From assembly GCA_022661535.1 (NCBI GenBank), contig JAKULF010000001.1, positions 2,852,001 through 2,916,000 on the forward strand: 64,000 nucleotides of DNA, given 5' to 3'. The notes under the pieces are model-generated. The model saw nothing but the letters and a program-made list of their open reading frames with translations. It did not search any database and was not told the origin of the DNA. Numbering within the stretch: the first letter of the stretch is position 1; each line of letters starts with the position of its first letter. The DNA comes from Eutypa lata (Eukaryota > Ascomycota > Sordariomycetes > Xylariales > Diatrypaceae). A program made the translations under genes and the position numbers. Positions 9,913 through 23,300 of this stretch are shown here, piece by piece.

Positions 9913-12076
9913 ATGATGCGTACGTGGTGGAAGCGCTTCTATAACGTGATAAAAATGACCGGTGAAGACAATGCAAAACCCTGGGAGAAATGCCCTCATT
10001 GCAAGGAGATATTCGGCCAGGTATACGACAAGCGGGTTAAGCTGTCGGGCGTCGTAGCATCCAAGTGCGTAAGGTGCTGGGCCGTACGGGAGATTCTCGC
10101 GCGCGTAACGGACATTGCAAACCCCTCGACGGAACTGGTCGGTAGTGTCTGGCATGACAACACGCTGGAGGTCGGCGTAATTACACCAGACCACAGCTTT
10201 GAAACCGCCCCGGGCTATAAAATATACATCGTTCCTGGTAAGTAGGTACGTCAAACGTAATGGATTCCCAACCCTCGCAAGCACCGAATGCTGATGGATC
10301 CCTTCAGACGCCGCAAAGCATGACCGGTCAGACCCCAGGCTAGGAATCCCCATTGCCTACACGCCTACGCACGGGAACTACCGCCCCATCAAAGGATCCG
10401 ACGCAGAGCGCATTTCCGTAGCCAAGGACTGGCTTGCAGACTGCGTGGCTTCGCACGAGACATGCAATGCGGAGCCACAAGAATATGAATGGCCCAGACG
10501 CGTTCTCGATATTTCACACGACGAAATGATACGACTAGTCAACATCGAATCCCCTCCCCCCGGAGCAAAATATGTCGCTCTCAGCTACTGTTGGGGACAG
10601 AGAGGCGGCAACCTGTGCACATACGAAAGCAATTTGCCCCAGCATGTGAAGGGCATCCCGTTGCATTCCCTCCCTCAAACCATCCGGGACATCGTTTCCG
10701 TCTGCAAGCAGCTCGGGCAGGACTATCTGTGGGTCGATGCCTTGTGCATCATCCAGGACAACACGGCCGACAAGATGGCCCAGATACCGCGGATGGCAGA
10801 CATATACTCTGGCGCGCTCCTCGTCATCTCTGCAGCAGGCACCGCCGATGTCCTAGAAGGCTGTCCACTCGGGCCGCCCGAGCTGCAGCCTGTCCAGCCA
10901 AAGGTGTTCGAGCTGGAGTATCCCCAGCACATAGACGCCGTCTCCGAGAAGAAGCAGAAGAAGACAACAGCCGGCAAGGTAACGGTAGTGCTAGAGCGAA
11001 TGGAGCACGAGCGTTGCCGACGTCTGCCGGGCCACTGGGCGCGTGAGACATTCGACCAGGACAGCGCGGATCTGCTAAACACCATCGAGGACCGCGCCTG
11101 GACTTTCCAAGAACGATTTTTGGCCAAGAGAATCCTCTACATCGGCAAAGGCGAGCTATCGTGGGTGTGCGCCAGCGCGGTCCAGTGCGAATGCAGGAAG
11201 AGCGGCCCAGATGTGAAGAACGAGGACGGCGACCGCGTGTTCACGCACCGATACGGCATCGGCCATGTCTCTATAAACAGGCTATTTTCCGATTCAAACA
11301 AGGACATGGATAAGACCTACTCGTATCTGTGGTCCGACATCGTCACGACGTACTCTGCCCGGCTGCTGACACAGTTCACAGACCGCGTCGCTGCGCTCGA
11401 GGGCTTGTCTGTGGCCTTTAGCAGACGATGGCCTGCCGTTTATGCAACAAAAGACTATGCCTTTGGCTGCTGGGAACCATTTCTCAGGGACCTCCTTGTC
11501 TGGAGTGCCTCTGGCGAGCCGGTTTCCGAGCACGTACAGAGGGACCTCTTTCCATCCTGGGCATGGCCGTCGTGTGGGAGGGCTGTAACCTTTACGAGTT
11601 GGGTGTGGTATGGCGTGGACTCAAAGTCGTGGGTCGAAGTGCGCCGCCTCGAGCGAGGCCAGCCGACTGACGGCGCCTTTGGCAGCGGAAACGGAACGCT
11701 GACGATCCGGGCTCCCTTAATTGCCTGCAGAGGAGAAGCGGTCGGATTCGACGATGACGGCGCGGAGGATGTTGTCTTTACGGCCCTGGATGCTAAGCTG
11801 CCTTTTCTGAATGGGTCTCCGTCCCTTGACGATCCGAGCCAAGAAGAGGCGTGGAAGACAGTGACGCACATGATTCTGCTCGCGAGTTACCCGTTCAAAC
11901 CTCAAGGCTCGTCGCGCCCGTTATCTTTTGCTCTCCTCTGCGTCGCCCCTGTCCCAGGCAGAGACGAGTTTCGCCGCATTGGTATGATGACAACTGTGCG
12001 ACCGAAAAGAACTTTTGGGGCACGCGAGTTTGAAGATCTGCTTACGCCTCATATATCTAATGTGAAACTTATGTGA
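9913..12076 (+). CDS. HET-domain (heterokaryon incompatibility) protein
   Basis: HET-domain proteins act in fungal non-self recognition and programmed cell death after fusion of incompatible hyphae. The gene has two exons, 9913-10237 and 10308-12076, with a 70-nt GTAAGT..CAG intron, giving 697 residues. The HET domain (about residues 180-430) shows its three signatures: YVALSYCWG, then LPQTIRDIVSVCKQLG followed by YLWVDALCIIQD, and MADIYSGALLVISAAG. WTFQERFLAKRILYIG follows. The N-terminus has two Cys pairs (CPHC and CVRC, about 25 residues apart) that look like a small zinc ribbon. The start may be the first or second Met, or the Met 14 codons on. The frame is intact although a RIP-degraded element lies 1.7 kb upstream. 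What it recognises cannot be told from sequence. Confidence 0.9.
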
Positions 12077-14139
12077 TGGCATATAGTTTGTGGTAATGGA
12101 TCTTGTTTATTCTTGTTCTCCCTGTTTTGCTAGTGGTAAATATCGCGTACTCTCTCTTCTATTGCTATCCCCCAACTTATTCTATAATATAGATACACAC
12201 CGAAGAATATAAGGAGTAGCAATATTGCTTGAACAATTAGAAACTAACGGAAAACTTTTAGATTGACTAAACCGTTGACCTACCCTGGAGGGGTGTAGAA
12301 GAAGTAGTAGGTTGTAGGAGTTCCAAGTAGACGTTGTTTATTAATTGGACAAGAAAAGGGGTAAAAGTCCTCAACGAATAATATGCCACGAAAAGTGTAG
12401 GCTAAAGATTAATTAATCAACAGAATACTACCAACAACAGTTAACACGGTACACTTTCCCACACTTCTGACGCACATCTCTCTCCATAATATGGGTAGAG
12501 CAGATTGATAAGATCCGCAAGGGAAGAACTTACTCATCGAGAAAGGCTGCAGGTATGAAGGTACATGAGCTTATGTAGGTCCTCAGAATAGGTATCGAGG
12601 CTACTATCGTCGTGTTGGTAGAACCTGTCTATTTCTTTGCGTCGCTTGCGTAGGAACCCGAGTTCATACAGAGCTCAAAGAGCAGGCAGGTGAGTGTCGT
12701 GGGCGCGGTATCGCTTCATTGGTCCTCTCATCGGTTAACACATCCTCATCGCTAGATGGGTATCTGTTGGTTAAAAGCGGAGACAGGGGTAACTAGGAGG
12801 ACTAACAGATAAGTTGGTGCCTTACGCACCTGCCGGTGTTCGTAGTGGTGAGAAACGCGTCGCCGTATAAGTCGATCATATTCGTCCATGTTGGTTTCTC
12901 GCGGGAGTTGTAATCGATGAGAATCCAAGAGAAAGTGACGGACCTCTCTAGTTTAGCCTGCAGAACACGTTGGTTATGAAATATGAGCAGGCTCATGATC
13001 AACCTATCATGTACTACGCTCGGAGCACCGCGAGCCCTTCAAACTAAGCTAAGGGGGCACAGTGCTTCAATACACGAAAACTACCTGTCTTTGTTATGTG
13101 TGTGTTATTGTTATTTCTATGGAAATGTAGATCGAGGTATATATTATGGGACAGACAAGCCCCCCTGTGTCATAACCTTTACCTATTCTATAAAATGTGA
13201 GTGTCGCACTGGGTTTCTTCCCCTCAAGATATTACGAAGGTACTAGACTAGTTAGCCGCTCCCTTGCGAACATGGCAACGTAGAACTAAAACCTACAGGC
13301 GCTCTTTAGTATGTCTCACCTAGCCAAGACTTCACCTTCGGATTCATTTTTTTCGCTTCGGTGCTCGTGTGTTCCCATCTTACCCGCAAAGTACTGCCCC
13401 TATATGACTATATGCCCCCTATGTTCGGACAGCCATTATCCTCATAGGACTTGCCTCTCGAAGACAGTCTATGATAATTCGGGAACATATCCGAATGCTG
13501 GTTGGTTACAAGGTGCAACGGGACGACCTAACTAAGTAACATTTCTTTTTCTTTTCACGTCCCGAAAATGGTTGAGATATCTGGACCGGCCCCACGAATA
13601 GGTAAATTTTATATTGGTGTAGGGTGCATGCTACTAAACAAGTCTCCGTAATATGACGTCTCAGATACCAAATAATATGCAATTGGAAGGGAGCCGCTTG
13701 TTGTGATACGTAAGGAGATGATGCGTGTGGCACCCGAGCCGAAAGCTGCAGATGTCCATTCTAAACAAGTAGCTATGCAGCGTTCAACTACTGACTGCTA
13801 CGACATATATAAATTTACATCACTACGCAGGGAGCCGTTCAATGCTGTGTTAAGTAGGAAATCTCCGGAATTAGAGGTCCACTACATCGGGCCGGCTGGC
13901 ACGCTGCATGGCGCACGTAGCCGAATTACTCAGATCCTGGATCGTTGCTGCATGTGACAAACATTTATAGAATTGACGAGACATATATATATATATATAG
14001 AGAGATCTTATATATGAGGCTTTGTACAATGTGGCATGATTTGCCCACACAGCAACTCAACACTAGATACACGCACGCAAGCCCACAATCCAACGTACGA
14101 ACAAACAAACAAACATATGATGCATCTCAACATCCCCCG
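12077..14139. other. Intergenic, no recognisable gene
   Basis: Several short frames (12802-13002, 12983-13246, 13311-13535, 13703-13957) have no domain, signal peptide or splice context. An alternating AT dinucleotide tract lies at about 13983-14000. Confidence 0.5.
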
Positions 14140-15831
14140 CTACCTCACAGGGAACTCGTATTCCGGCGCCGATATATCATCCGTGAACGCCCAGTAGACG
14201 TACAGGGCGCCATAGCTCCAAGTGTCGCCCTGGACGCCGGGGAAGTTCGCGCGGTCCATCATGAGCGCCATATACCGCGCGGGATACCCGGGCGGGAGCG
14301 GGACGACGTTGGGCCAGACCCTGGAGTTCCGGTCGGGGGTGAACGGCGCCAGGTCCATCTTGAGGGCCCCGAGCTCCTTCAGCTTGGGGTACGAGTAGAC
14401 GAAGATCTTGCCCTCGCTGCTGCCCGCCAGCACGTACCGCGCGGCGCCGATCTTCTGGATCAGCGTCCCCGTGCTGTTGTGCTCGGGCGGCGTCGCGATG
14501 GACGCGTAGGGCCCGTCCCAGCTAGCCGACTCGAACAGGCTGGCCCGGAACCCGTCCAGGTCCGTGGTGAGTAGCCGCCACTTGCCCGCTTCGGCATCGA
14601 AGAAGCCGCACGGGTCCTCGTGGAACCCCTCTATATCCTCCAGCACGCGGGCGCGCATGACGGAGAACCCGCGCCGCGGGTCGCGCGCCGACTCCGCGAC
14701 GATTAAGCCCGATTGGGCGCGGCCATCGCGGTTCTTGGCGCCGCCGAAGTCGCAGACCCAGGCGCGCCAGACCCGCGCATCGTCGTCGTAGAACAGGTGC
14801 GAGGCGTAGTCGTTGCGGAGCCGGCCGTCGCCGTGGTCGAAGACGATGGTGCCCTCGAAGCGGAAGTCCGAGGTGGCGCTGGGGTCGAGGCTCATGACGC
14901 CCTGCGTGCAATCTCCGGTGCCGAGACCCCGCGCGGTGAAGGTGAACCAGAGGCGGTTGTTCTCGTCGATGTAGGGCGCGCCGTCGCGATGCGTGACGTT
15001 GCGGATGTCGGCCTGCCCGATCCCGGCGGAGAGGTACGAGGACGCGCTGCGCAGGACGACGCTCGTCTCGCAGGGTAGAGTCGTGAGCACGTTGAAGGTA
15101 GATCCTTGCGCCGTCTTCCGATGCCGCAGGTCCAGGTGCTCCTTGAAGTTGTCCGACGGGTGGACGCGGCCCAGGTGCGTGGTCTGGCCGTCCTTGGTGT
15201 AGAAGGCGTTCAGGCTGATGCCCGCGAGCTGCACTTGCAGCTTGTAGGGGGCCTCGGGCGCCGGGCCGAGGAATAGAGGAGACTTGCGGGTTACCAGGCC
15301 GTCCTTGATGAGGCGCACTTCGAAGGCGGCTTCGGCATTGGGGTAGATGGCCGTGATTTGGAGATGCGTTGTCTTGTCGGCCGTGGCGAAATCTAATGCT
15401 ATCTCTACGTTTTCGTGGGAGTCTCCGCAATCGATCTTCTCCACTTCGATTTCATACACGGCATATGGGTTCACACCGCCGATGTAGCGGGCCGACTCTG
15501 ATGGCGCAGACGGCGCAGACTTCTTGGTCGAGCAGATCCCTAATGAGCCATCCTTAATAGCATATTTGCAGGGCTTGGGAGGATTGCCTACGATCGGGTG
15601 CATCAGGTCCAGATCGATGACTTCCCTTGGCACTAGGCTAGCGAGCGGTATATTGTTGCTGAAGATGAAACGCCTCACTGATTGGCGGTAGAATGTCAGA
15701 TCCAACAGGTCGGTATCTGGATCTGAGGCGGCCTCAGCGGTGACAGCAGCGGGCTGTGGAGTTGGAGAAGAACATCTCCGACTAGCGGGAATTAACGACA
15801 TGAGTCTTTTCACCATATTGTCTTTTAACAC
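14140..15831 (-). CDS. Putative five-bladed beta-propeller glycoside hydrolase-like protein
   Basis: A single exon of 563 residues, GC-rich and intronless. The first half (about residues 95-260) looks like a beta-sandwich. The second half reads as a propeller, with repeated blade strands such as DGAPYIDENNRLWFTFTARG, HLFYDDDARVWRAWVCDFGG, EDPCGFFDAEAGKWRLLTTD and KIFVYSYPKLKELG. The RDGAPYID motif resembles the first-blade Asp motif of GH43/GH32-type enzymes, which hydrolyse arabinan, xylan or fructan linkages; the substrate here is unknown. There is no N-terminal signal peptide (start MLKDNMVKRLMSLIPAS), so it is either cytosolic or the start is misplaced. Alternative Met codons lie at residues 6 and 11. 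Lack of introns and GC-rich codon use would fit acquisition from bacteria, but that is inference. Confidence 0.6.
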   Translation of the reverse strand: MLKDNMVKRLMSLIPASRRCSSPTPQPAAVTAEAASDPDTDLLDLTFYRQSVRRFIFSNNIPLASLVPREVIDLDLMHPIVGNPPKPCKYAIKDGSLGICSTKKSAPSAPSESARYIGGVNPYAVYEIEVEKIDCGDSHENVEIALDFATADKTTHLQITAIYPNAEAAFEVRLIKDGLVTRKSPLFLGPAPEAPYKLQVQLAGISLNAFYTKDGQTTHLGRVHPSDNFKEHLDLRHRKTAQGSTFNVLTTLPCETSVVLRSASSYLSAGIGQADIRNVTHRDGAPYIDENNRLWFTFTARGLGTGDCTQGVMSLDPSATSDFRFEGTIVFDHGDGRLRNDYASHLFYDDDARVWRAWVCDFGGAKNRDGRAQSGLIVAESARDPRRGFSVMRARVLEDIEGFHEDPCGFFDAEAGKWRLLTTDLDGFRASLFESASWDGPYASIATPPEHNSTGTLIQKIGAARYVLAGSSEGKIFVYSYPKLKELGALKMDLAPFTPDRNSRVWPNVVPLPPGYPARYMALMMDRANFPGVQGDTWSYGALYVYWAFTDDISAPEYEFPVR

Positions 15832-17356
15832 GAATATGTGAGGTTACGAAGAGGAAGACTCAGGGATAGTTGGAGATGTTTCGGATGTTATATAGACGGT
15901 GCTATAACAGCGCCATAGGATCGTCCTTGTTTTTATTTTATTTTAAATCGCAAGGGGTAAGGATCATCAGGTTCAATCCATGGATGTCATGAGCAAGCAG
16001 ATGGTTATAAAACGAGTGACACGAGATATAAAATATGAAAAGGGAGTTCTTTGGTCATTTCATGCTTGGAAATGTAGCAAACCGTCTACTTTCTAGCCCT
16101 CGTGACGTCGGACAACGATCCCCATGAGTGGCTACTTCAGGTATAAGCGGCTAGGGTGGTTGGTTGAGACTCGGAGCTGTCAGAAGAAGTACTATTAGTG
16201 GGTAACTATTAGGTATGTATGAAAGTGGAAAGCTGTGTATGTATACGGGGCATTGATAGGTATTACAGCGTAATTGAATGCAACAAGTAGACAATGAATA
16301 GAATAGGTAGGGCTGAATAAGTCTTAAATTCTCCTTTCAACTTGGTAAATAACTAGATGTATTCATAATTGGATAAAGAAGCAATAAGGCTTATGGTTAA
16401 CAACTCGAACATTACATCACGTAGTTATTTACTGATTGCTGACTTACCGATAGTTATGTCCTGGGATACCATAGAACTAAAAGAATACTTACATTACATA
16501 AGCTTGAAACTTGCCAAGGATCCAGGAACTCTGTCGTCATGTGACATCAAACCTTATTTTAAGCATAAATTGTCTTGCAATTTTCATTTATTACTATATT
16601 GAGGGGCTACGACGTACAAGTACTCAAAAGATCTAGAACTCTGGGCCAAGTCTTTCATTGACCCTCGTGCGCCTCCCATTCGTATCTTTCACCTGACCCT
16701 TTCAACGTAACGTAAATACCAACTTCTAGCAAGCTTGCCTTCCAAGGGATGATAATATAACTGTCTAATCGCAGTTTGTTGCCGTGCGATACGACCTTTA
16801 TATATTAATATCGAGTCGTCTCAGCCCTGTCATGTGTTGGCCAAGACCTTTTTATTAACCCGTTTCATACCCATGAATTGCTGCATTAGGAAATTGTAAA
16901 GTGCTATATGATGCGTTCTTGAAAACCGGAATAAATCCATGCAACCGTCCCTTCTGACTTGAACGCTGGGTGGGAGACCGTGATGTAACTGGAACTACAT
17001 CGAGAATCATTTGATTACCTGGTAATGGAATCTGGCCCGCTCCCAGCTAATGAAATATCTCGTGCTCCAGTTCTTCAGATCTATATTCAAGAGGATTGGG
17101 TTGATATGGTATTTAATCGAATGTCTTATAAAAGGAGGATGTTTAAGGTATTAAGCGATATATTTCACATTCGTTGGTAACAGCTTCACTTCAATCTATT
17201 AGTGCCATCCAGCAAGTATTGTATTCATTATAGCAACAGCTCAAATCTTACTCTAAACTCACAAATATCAAGCAAATTGCAAACTAGACACACAGCTCAG
17301 CACTTCCTGCCGATGCCAAGAAATTTTGACAATAGGTAAGATGACCCCTCCCCCCT
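15832..17356. other. Intergenic, no gene seen
   Basis: It holds the 5' flank of the glycosidase-like gene and the 3' flank of the giant DUF3638 gene. The 77-codon frame at 16369-16602 is unsupported. Confidence 0.6.
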
Positions 17357-20300
17357 TCAACGTCTCCCACCACGATGACGAGCCTTCCCTAAAGGTTTGC
17401 CGTCTTTCTCCACTTTAGACTCCGGTAGCTTGTCCTTTTCCTCTTCCTCTTCTTCGTAGTACAGTTCCGACTCATCATACTCGATTTCCTCGTGATCCTC
17501 ATCACTCTGGAGCTCGGCGCTAGGGTCGTACTCGCCCACCTCCATATCTTCCCCAACATGTTCCGCATCCCCACCATTCACCTGTGCTAAAGCGACGGAA
17601 GCTAACCCCTTATTTGTCTTTGCCGATTCTTCTTTTCTGAAGAAAGCATGGTTTTCGTGGAGCGGCTTGCCCATGCACAAGAACCCCATCGGCGTGTGTG
17701 AGATCTCTTGACCTCGACGGCGCACAGAGAGGTAATCCTGAGTGAAAGTAAAAGGCTTTGGAGTAAGGCCTGTGCATTGGGATTTGATGCGGGAACTACT
17801 AGCTTCCTTGCTATCTTGTTGACCGTCAGTGGCCGGGATCGTGAGAGCGGTTCCGTTGTTACTGTCTGTAGCTGAAATAGCCTGCTGATCGCTTGTGTCT
17901 CCCTCTGACATGTCTGATTCGTTCATCATTGGTGCAGACTCGTCAATTCCAAGCATGTGGCAGATGCTACCATATTCGGACCATTCGAAATACAGCCGTC
18001 CTGCAAAGAAACCGAGTTCAGTCGTGAGCCATCCTGGAGCAGACCAGTGTTCAGGAAGCGAGGGCACAGCGTAATATTTAAGCAGGTTAAAATGAAGCAT
18101 GCGCCTTGTGACAGGGGCCGCATATGTGAGTAGAAAAGTAGCACTGTCGAGCTTTCGAACAATAGATAGCAATATCTCAGCCTCTTCGGGGGTCACAACT
18201 ACGGCTGCTTCAGGGGATGGACAGTACAGCAGCCACTGGACTGGACGCTGTTGAATCGTTAGCTACCATAATTAAGCAGATTGCTAAATATTCTCACCAT
18301 AAAATTGTCATTCGTTGATTCGATGACCAGTTTGACTGTCCTTTCAAACTCTGAGGATACAAATAGTTGTGACGAACTTGTCTCTTGGTTGACTTTGTAC
18401 TTGCGACCTAATGATGTTCTGGCAAGGGCCTTGAAGATTTGAACGAAGCAATTTGACCCTGCCGGCATTCTCCCCGTCTTGGCGAAGATCTCTATATCTC
18501 TGTGTAGGCCCGGGAAGGTGTGAGGTGCATATGGCATCGGTTTCTTTACTTGACGCACAGCTTCAACCTCGTACTCAAGCTCGCGTTCTTGTTCTACCTC
18601 TTGTAATGCTGAGGCATGAACTGCTTGGCCGGTATCTTGAAAATCCTTCCTTCTGCTTTCTAGACTCCGTGCGAACTTGGCGATCTTCGGATTAGAACGT
18701 ATGGCAGATTTAGTCTTCGTCTTTGCCTTCGTCTGAGGCGCATAAAGCTGTTGTAGACTATGTCGCTCCGTCTGGCGGATTGCTGCAACGTATGACGTGC
18801 GTTGGTCATCATCCTCGAGAAACTCTGGGTAGTCTATTGCTGCTTGCATTCTATTGCACTGTAGCCCCTATAGTCAGTTTCCTCTCCCTTCTAAAGCATT
18901 GACTGCAGTCACGAAGGTGTGAATATTATTCAGGGAACAGGACTGCCACGAATAAAGAAAAGCACTTTGAGGCATGTGTGCCAAATGGCTCTAAATTTAC
19001 TTACGAAATCTACCCCTTGTGCATAGAACAGGGGCTGTAGAGACTCAAGATGATTGCAAGTGTTGTTCAGAAGCCAGTGTATCCTGCTAATTGTTAGTAA
19101 CTACCTAATGTCAATTATAGAAATAAATTCTAGAAAGCGCGAGGGACTTTTGCTCCCAAGGATATAGAGGTATGCCCTGAAATACGGCATCTGTATAATA
19201 CTTCTACAATACTGAGAGAGTACTCACACATCTCGAGAATCGATATCTTCGACATCTCTTTTCTTGCACAGATCTCGGATACTCTGATTGACTTCTGGAG
19301 GCGCGAAGAAGGTGACGGCCTGGGTGGTACCTAATTGGCGCAGCCTCATTGCCGCTGCCGTTTGTTAGCTTTTGACCTCCAATATGTGGCAATCACTTAC
19401 CTTGAACTAGCGAATCTTTCGTCTGGCCTAGGCCTAAAGTGAGCGCTGCTCTCGCCTGTGGTGCAAACTTCAGGTCGGTCCCACGCGTATGGGCCTATCA
19501 CGGGGTCAGTGAATCTAAAAGGCAAATAACCAACTGAAAACTCAGGCGCTTCATACCTCATCCAAGTATACAAGCACCTCGCTCAAATTGTCTGCGTATG
19601 GTGAAGCTAGAAGGGGAGTTCTTGTGCCTTGTTTTGAGACAATAAATGGTTTATCACCATCAAAAAAGAGAGCGACAGTAGCTCGGCCGTCAACTTTCAA
19701 CCAAGTCCGAGCAAGCTCCAAGTTGCTCATTTCAAGTATCTGTGCTCCTGCATCAATTAGAATTTTCAGTCTGTGTCTTTTTAGCATTTGCAGAAATGAG
19801 AATTCTGATAAGCGCTTGTGATCATCCTCCATAATGATGCACCGTCTTGATCGTGGCTGCAACAAATACGTAATGACCTCTGCGTTCGTATGTGCGAGTG
19901 ATGGCAGATCATCTTGCTTAATAGTCAATGGAAAATTCGCACATTCATCCGATGTCCCCGAAAATCCCGTCGTCAACCGGTTTGTTTTAAGCGAAGACCC
20001 AGTATTGGAATTGTTTACTGCCGAACTTGAAAATAATGGGATATCCCATCCATTGGATTGCAGTTTGACCTTGAACTGTTTTGCGTGCTGGGGGAAAACA
20101 AAGTGATTCATATAGTAATCGATGACAGCTACTTTGTATTTCACGCAATTCCAGACGTGATTCAGTTGTTGCCCATCGTCTACATTGATTGAATGCCAAT
20201 CACGCAAATAATCAGGAAAGTGCTCATCATCGGTCCATTTGTCATATTCCGAAGCAGGATCATCGGATTTGAGGACAGACTCTAGAGCTTGGCGTGTTTG

Positions 20301-23300
20301 TTGGAGATTGATTCCACCGTGATAGAAAGCCAGACAAGTGAGGAGTATCGCCACCTAGCCATATTAGAATGAGTACGTCGTTCTTTGGGAAGTAGAAAAA
20401 GAAAGGGGGAAAAAGATTGATTCTGAGAATAACAACATAATAGACAAGTGAAAAATATTGGGGAATACTAGATCAATCAACTTACATCGATATGTCCAAA
20501 TTCGGACTGCTCACTTGGAATGCCCTTGCAGTGAAAGGGGACAGCAACAGGATCCCTGGAAGGATGGATGCCGTACTGGACACCGTACCTTTTTTTCAAA
20601 GCCATAATTAATATGCGGTGCACTAATAACCCCCTGAGGAGGTAGACGATCTGGCGGAGATGTGGCTTATCTGGACAAAGGTTGCGGATGCGATCTACAC
20701 TGGCTGGTCGAATCTTGCTGCCTGACAAAAACTCCTTTATGGCGAGACGATCTCCTATGTCTAGCGACTCCATGGGAATAATACCACCATATCCTTGACA
20801 GATGTCGCGCTTGAGTCGGCTGATTAGTTCCTCTTCTACATCTGAACGGAGGAAGAAGACAAATGGAAAGCCACCCTGTTCTCGTCTGACTACTTCAATA
20901 GAGTGGAGAAAATTATATGCCAAATCGTGAAGATGCATATCCACCAAATGAAGAATCTGCTCAGCAACGAGCCAGCGGTGTGGGTGACCATCCACAGCCA
21001 TCTGGGAGCCTGAAGGACTGCAACATCAAGAGTTAGTTGTTTTCATCTCTAGATAGCTTGGTGATGACTTAGGAGCCCCAAGTCATTTTGGAGGTTACTT
21101 ACTAAATGAGTTGAGTCTTTACGGCAAGAGTGTGATCACTCTCGTCAAGGACGTCGCGGGCATGAGACTGGATCCAGTTTTGTACTCGAATCATCATACT
21201 AGCCTCGGGTATGCGGTTGTCTAACACACGCTGAATGCCACTTAACATGAATGATAGCTGGTGCTCGGGGAGAGTTAGAAGAATACCATGTTTTTTATGA
21301 ATATCACGGTGAAGCCTATGGAAGAGTTTGATGTTATCTTCCTTTGTCGGAGTCCTTCGTGAGAATGGCACATGGCTAATCTCTCTTCCGATAAGGCCTC
21401 CTAGGCGGGTATGAAGTAGCTGGGCTGTTTGCTGTAAGAGAGTCTTAGGTATTGAAACTCGCACAAGATTCTTTCCATCCGCCAAAATGCAAGCGACCAT
21501 TGGGATAATGCAAGACGTTTTACCTTGACCCATATTCAGTTGAAGTACACTGGATTCACCAGATTCTGGCGCAATGATTGCCAGCGCGACTTCGACCTGG
21601 GTCTTGCGAATGAGGAGATTCGATTCGATTTCCAGTAACAGCCAATCAGGGTATTCGTCTGGTCGCCAGTTGCTATGCCCTACATTACTCTGCTCTTCTT
21701 CTAGGCGGACAGTGTCTCTGGCTTTCAGGTACAGCGCAAGCCTGACCTGCCGTTGAAGCTCGGTGATTGTAAGCGCAGCTTGGATAATACTTTCTTTCAT
21801 CCCGCTACCGAAACTACAGTGAGACGTAGACCGTAGTTTCTCAAGTATACTTATGCGGGTAACAGATGGCCATAGATTCCCTCGCTTTAGCCATTCAACC
21901 TGCCGTTGCGATAGTGAATCACTCGGTCGACTCATTGCGTCTTTGATAGCATTGAATTGACTTTCGATATCTTGCTCAAGGTTATGTATGCTATGGTTAG
22001 CAGCGACCAATGATGACCGGTTTGGCAATGCTGATGGGTCACATTGCCTAAACGCAGCGAGGCTTTGTTGGAGTTCGGACGCATAACGCCGGTGAATGGC
22101 TGACTTTGAGCGGAGGAAAAGTTCAACAATTTGTCCGAGCTCTCTCATAGCATCTCTCGGTGAACTACTATGGAAGGTATTTTGTACGTGGGATTGAACA
22201 CGAGTAGAGCCAAAGCTCGAGCCACGAGTACCATTCCATGGGCTGGTTGTAAGGTTACCATGGGAGAAAGATGGCGTTGAGTCAGTGGTGTGGATAATCG
22301 GCATTCTAATCAAGTTGGAAGCAAGGTCAGGAAGTGCGTAATGAGCGGGTGGTTTAGAGAAACCCCTTTCTAACTGTACGAAGACAGGTGGCCGCAGGTG
22401 GACATCGGAATGTCGCTGTTTGAGAATATGCTGGAGTTCATCGAGATGAAGGCCAAATACGTGGTTGTGGTATAGCCTTTGAAATTCCGGGAACACCGTG
22501 TTATAAGCTGCCTCGGTGTCTATTAGTAAGGTGCCGCTCAAGTTTTCGATACTTGGGACCTCGCAGGGCCATTGCTCTAGCAAGAACTGCGCAAATGATT
22601 TACAGTCAGCGTCTGCTTGATGGTCGTGAGCTACCCGGGCTTGCCATAACTTCTTCCGATTTTTCCCTGTTGCAAACTCAGAAAGGGGAGGATCCTATTT
22701 GGAAAAGATAGTTAGCGAGCGAGCCTATACGTGATAAGAATTAATAGAAGCAGGAGCCTAGATGGCATTTTATATTCACGTGAAGGTACTAGTTGCTGGC
22801 ACGTTTATCATAGAAACCAACAGAATGGTCTCTGAGAGGACTAAAGGCAGAGATCGACTAACCTCGGGAGCCGGGATTTTGAAGTGGCTAATCAGTTTGA
22901 TTATTGGATCAAGTTGAGGCACTTGATGGGGGCGGAAACTAAGGTACGCCATTGCCTGTGGAAGTTCTCTGGAATGCAGTTCGTTGTATAAATAGATGGC
23001 CACCAAAGTTCGTATTAATGGCATGGTGGCATCGCCTCTGAAAGAAATGGTTCCAAGGAAGAACATGAGGCTATATGGGTTTTGCATATCTCGTACAGCC
23101 TGAACAAGTGGGCCCCAATTCTGACGCACATCAATGTCTAGACGATCACTCAATGTCACCTTGTCGAATGGCTGTATATAACCTTTTATCGACAGTGACT
23201 GAGAAAGCTGGACCGCAAGATCAGTCACAGTAGCCATCGACATTGGCTTCTCGCGTATGAGAGATATTACTTCGAACACGTTGGCGTACTTGGTGCTGGA

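Noticed and set aside
14522..15430. 302-codon open frame overlapping the glycosidase-like gene in another minus-strand frame
   Set aside because: It is Arg/His/Pro-rich, typical of a shadow frame in GC-rich coding DNA. The 563-codon frame has folded-protein composition and blade motifs.
16960..17040. TGGGTGGGAGACC, resembling part of 5S rRNA
   Set aside because: Only about 13 bases match. The A and B boxes and the pairing stems of 5S rRNA are absent around it.
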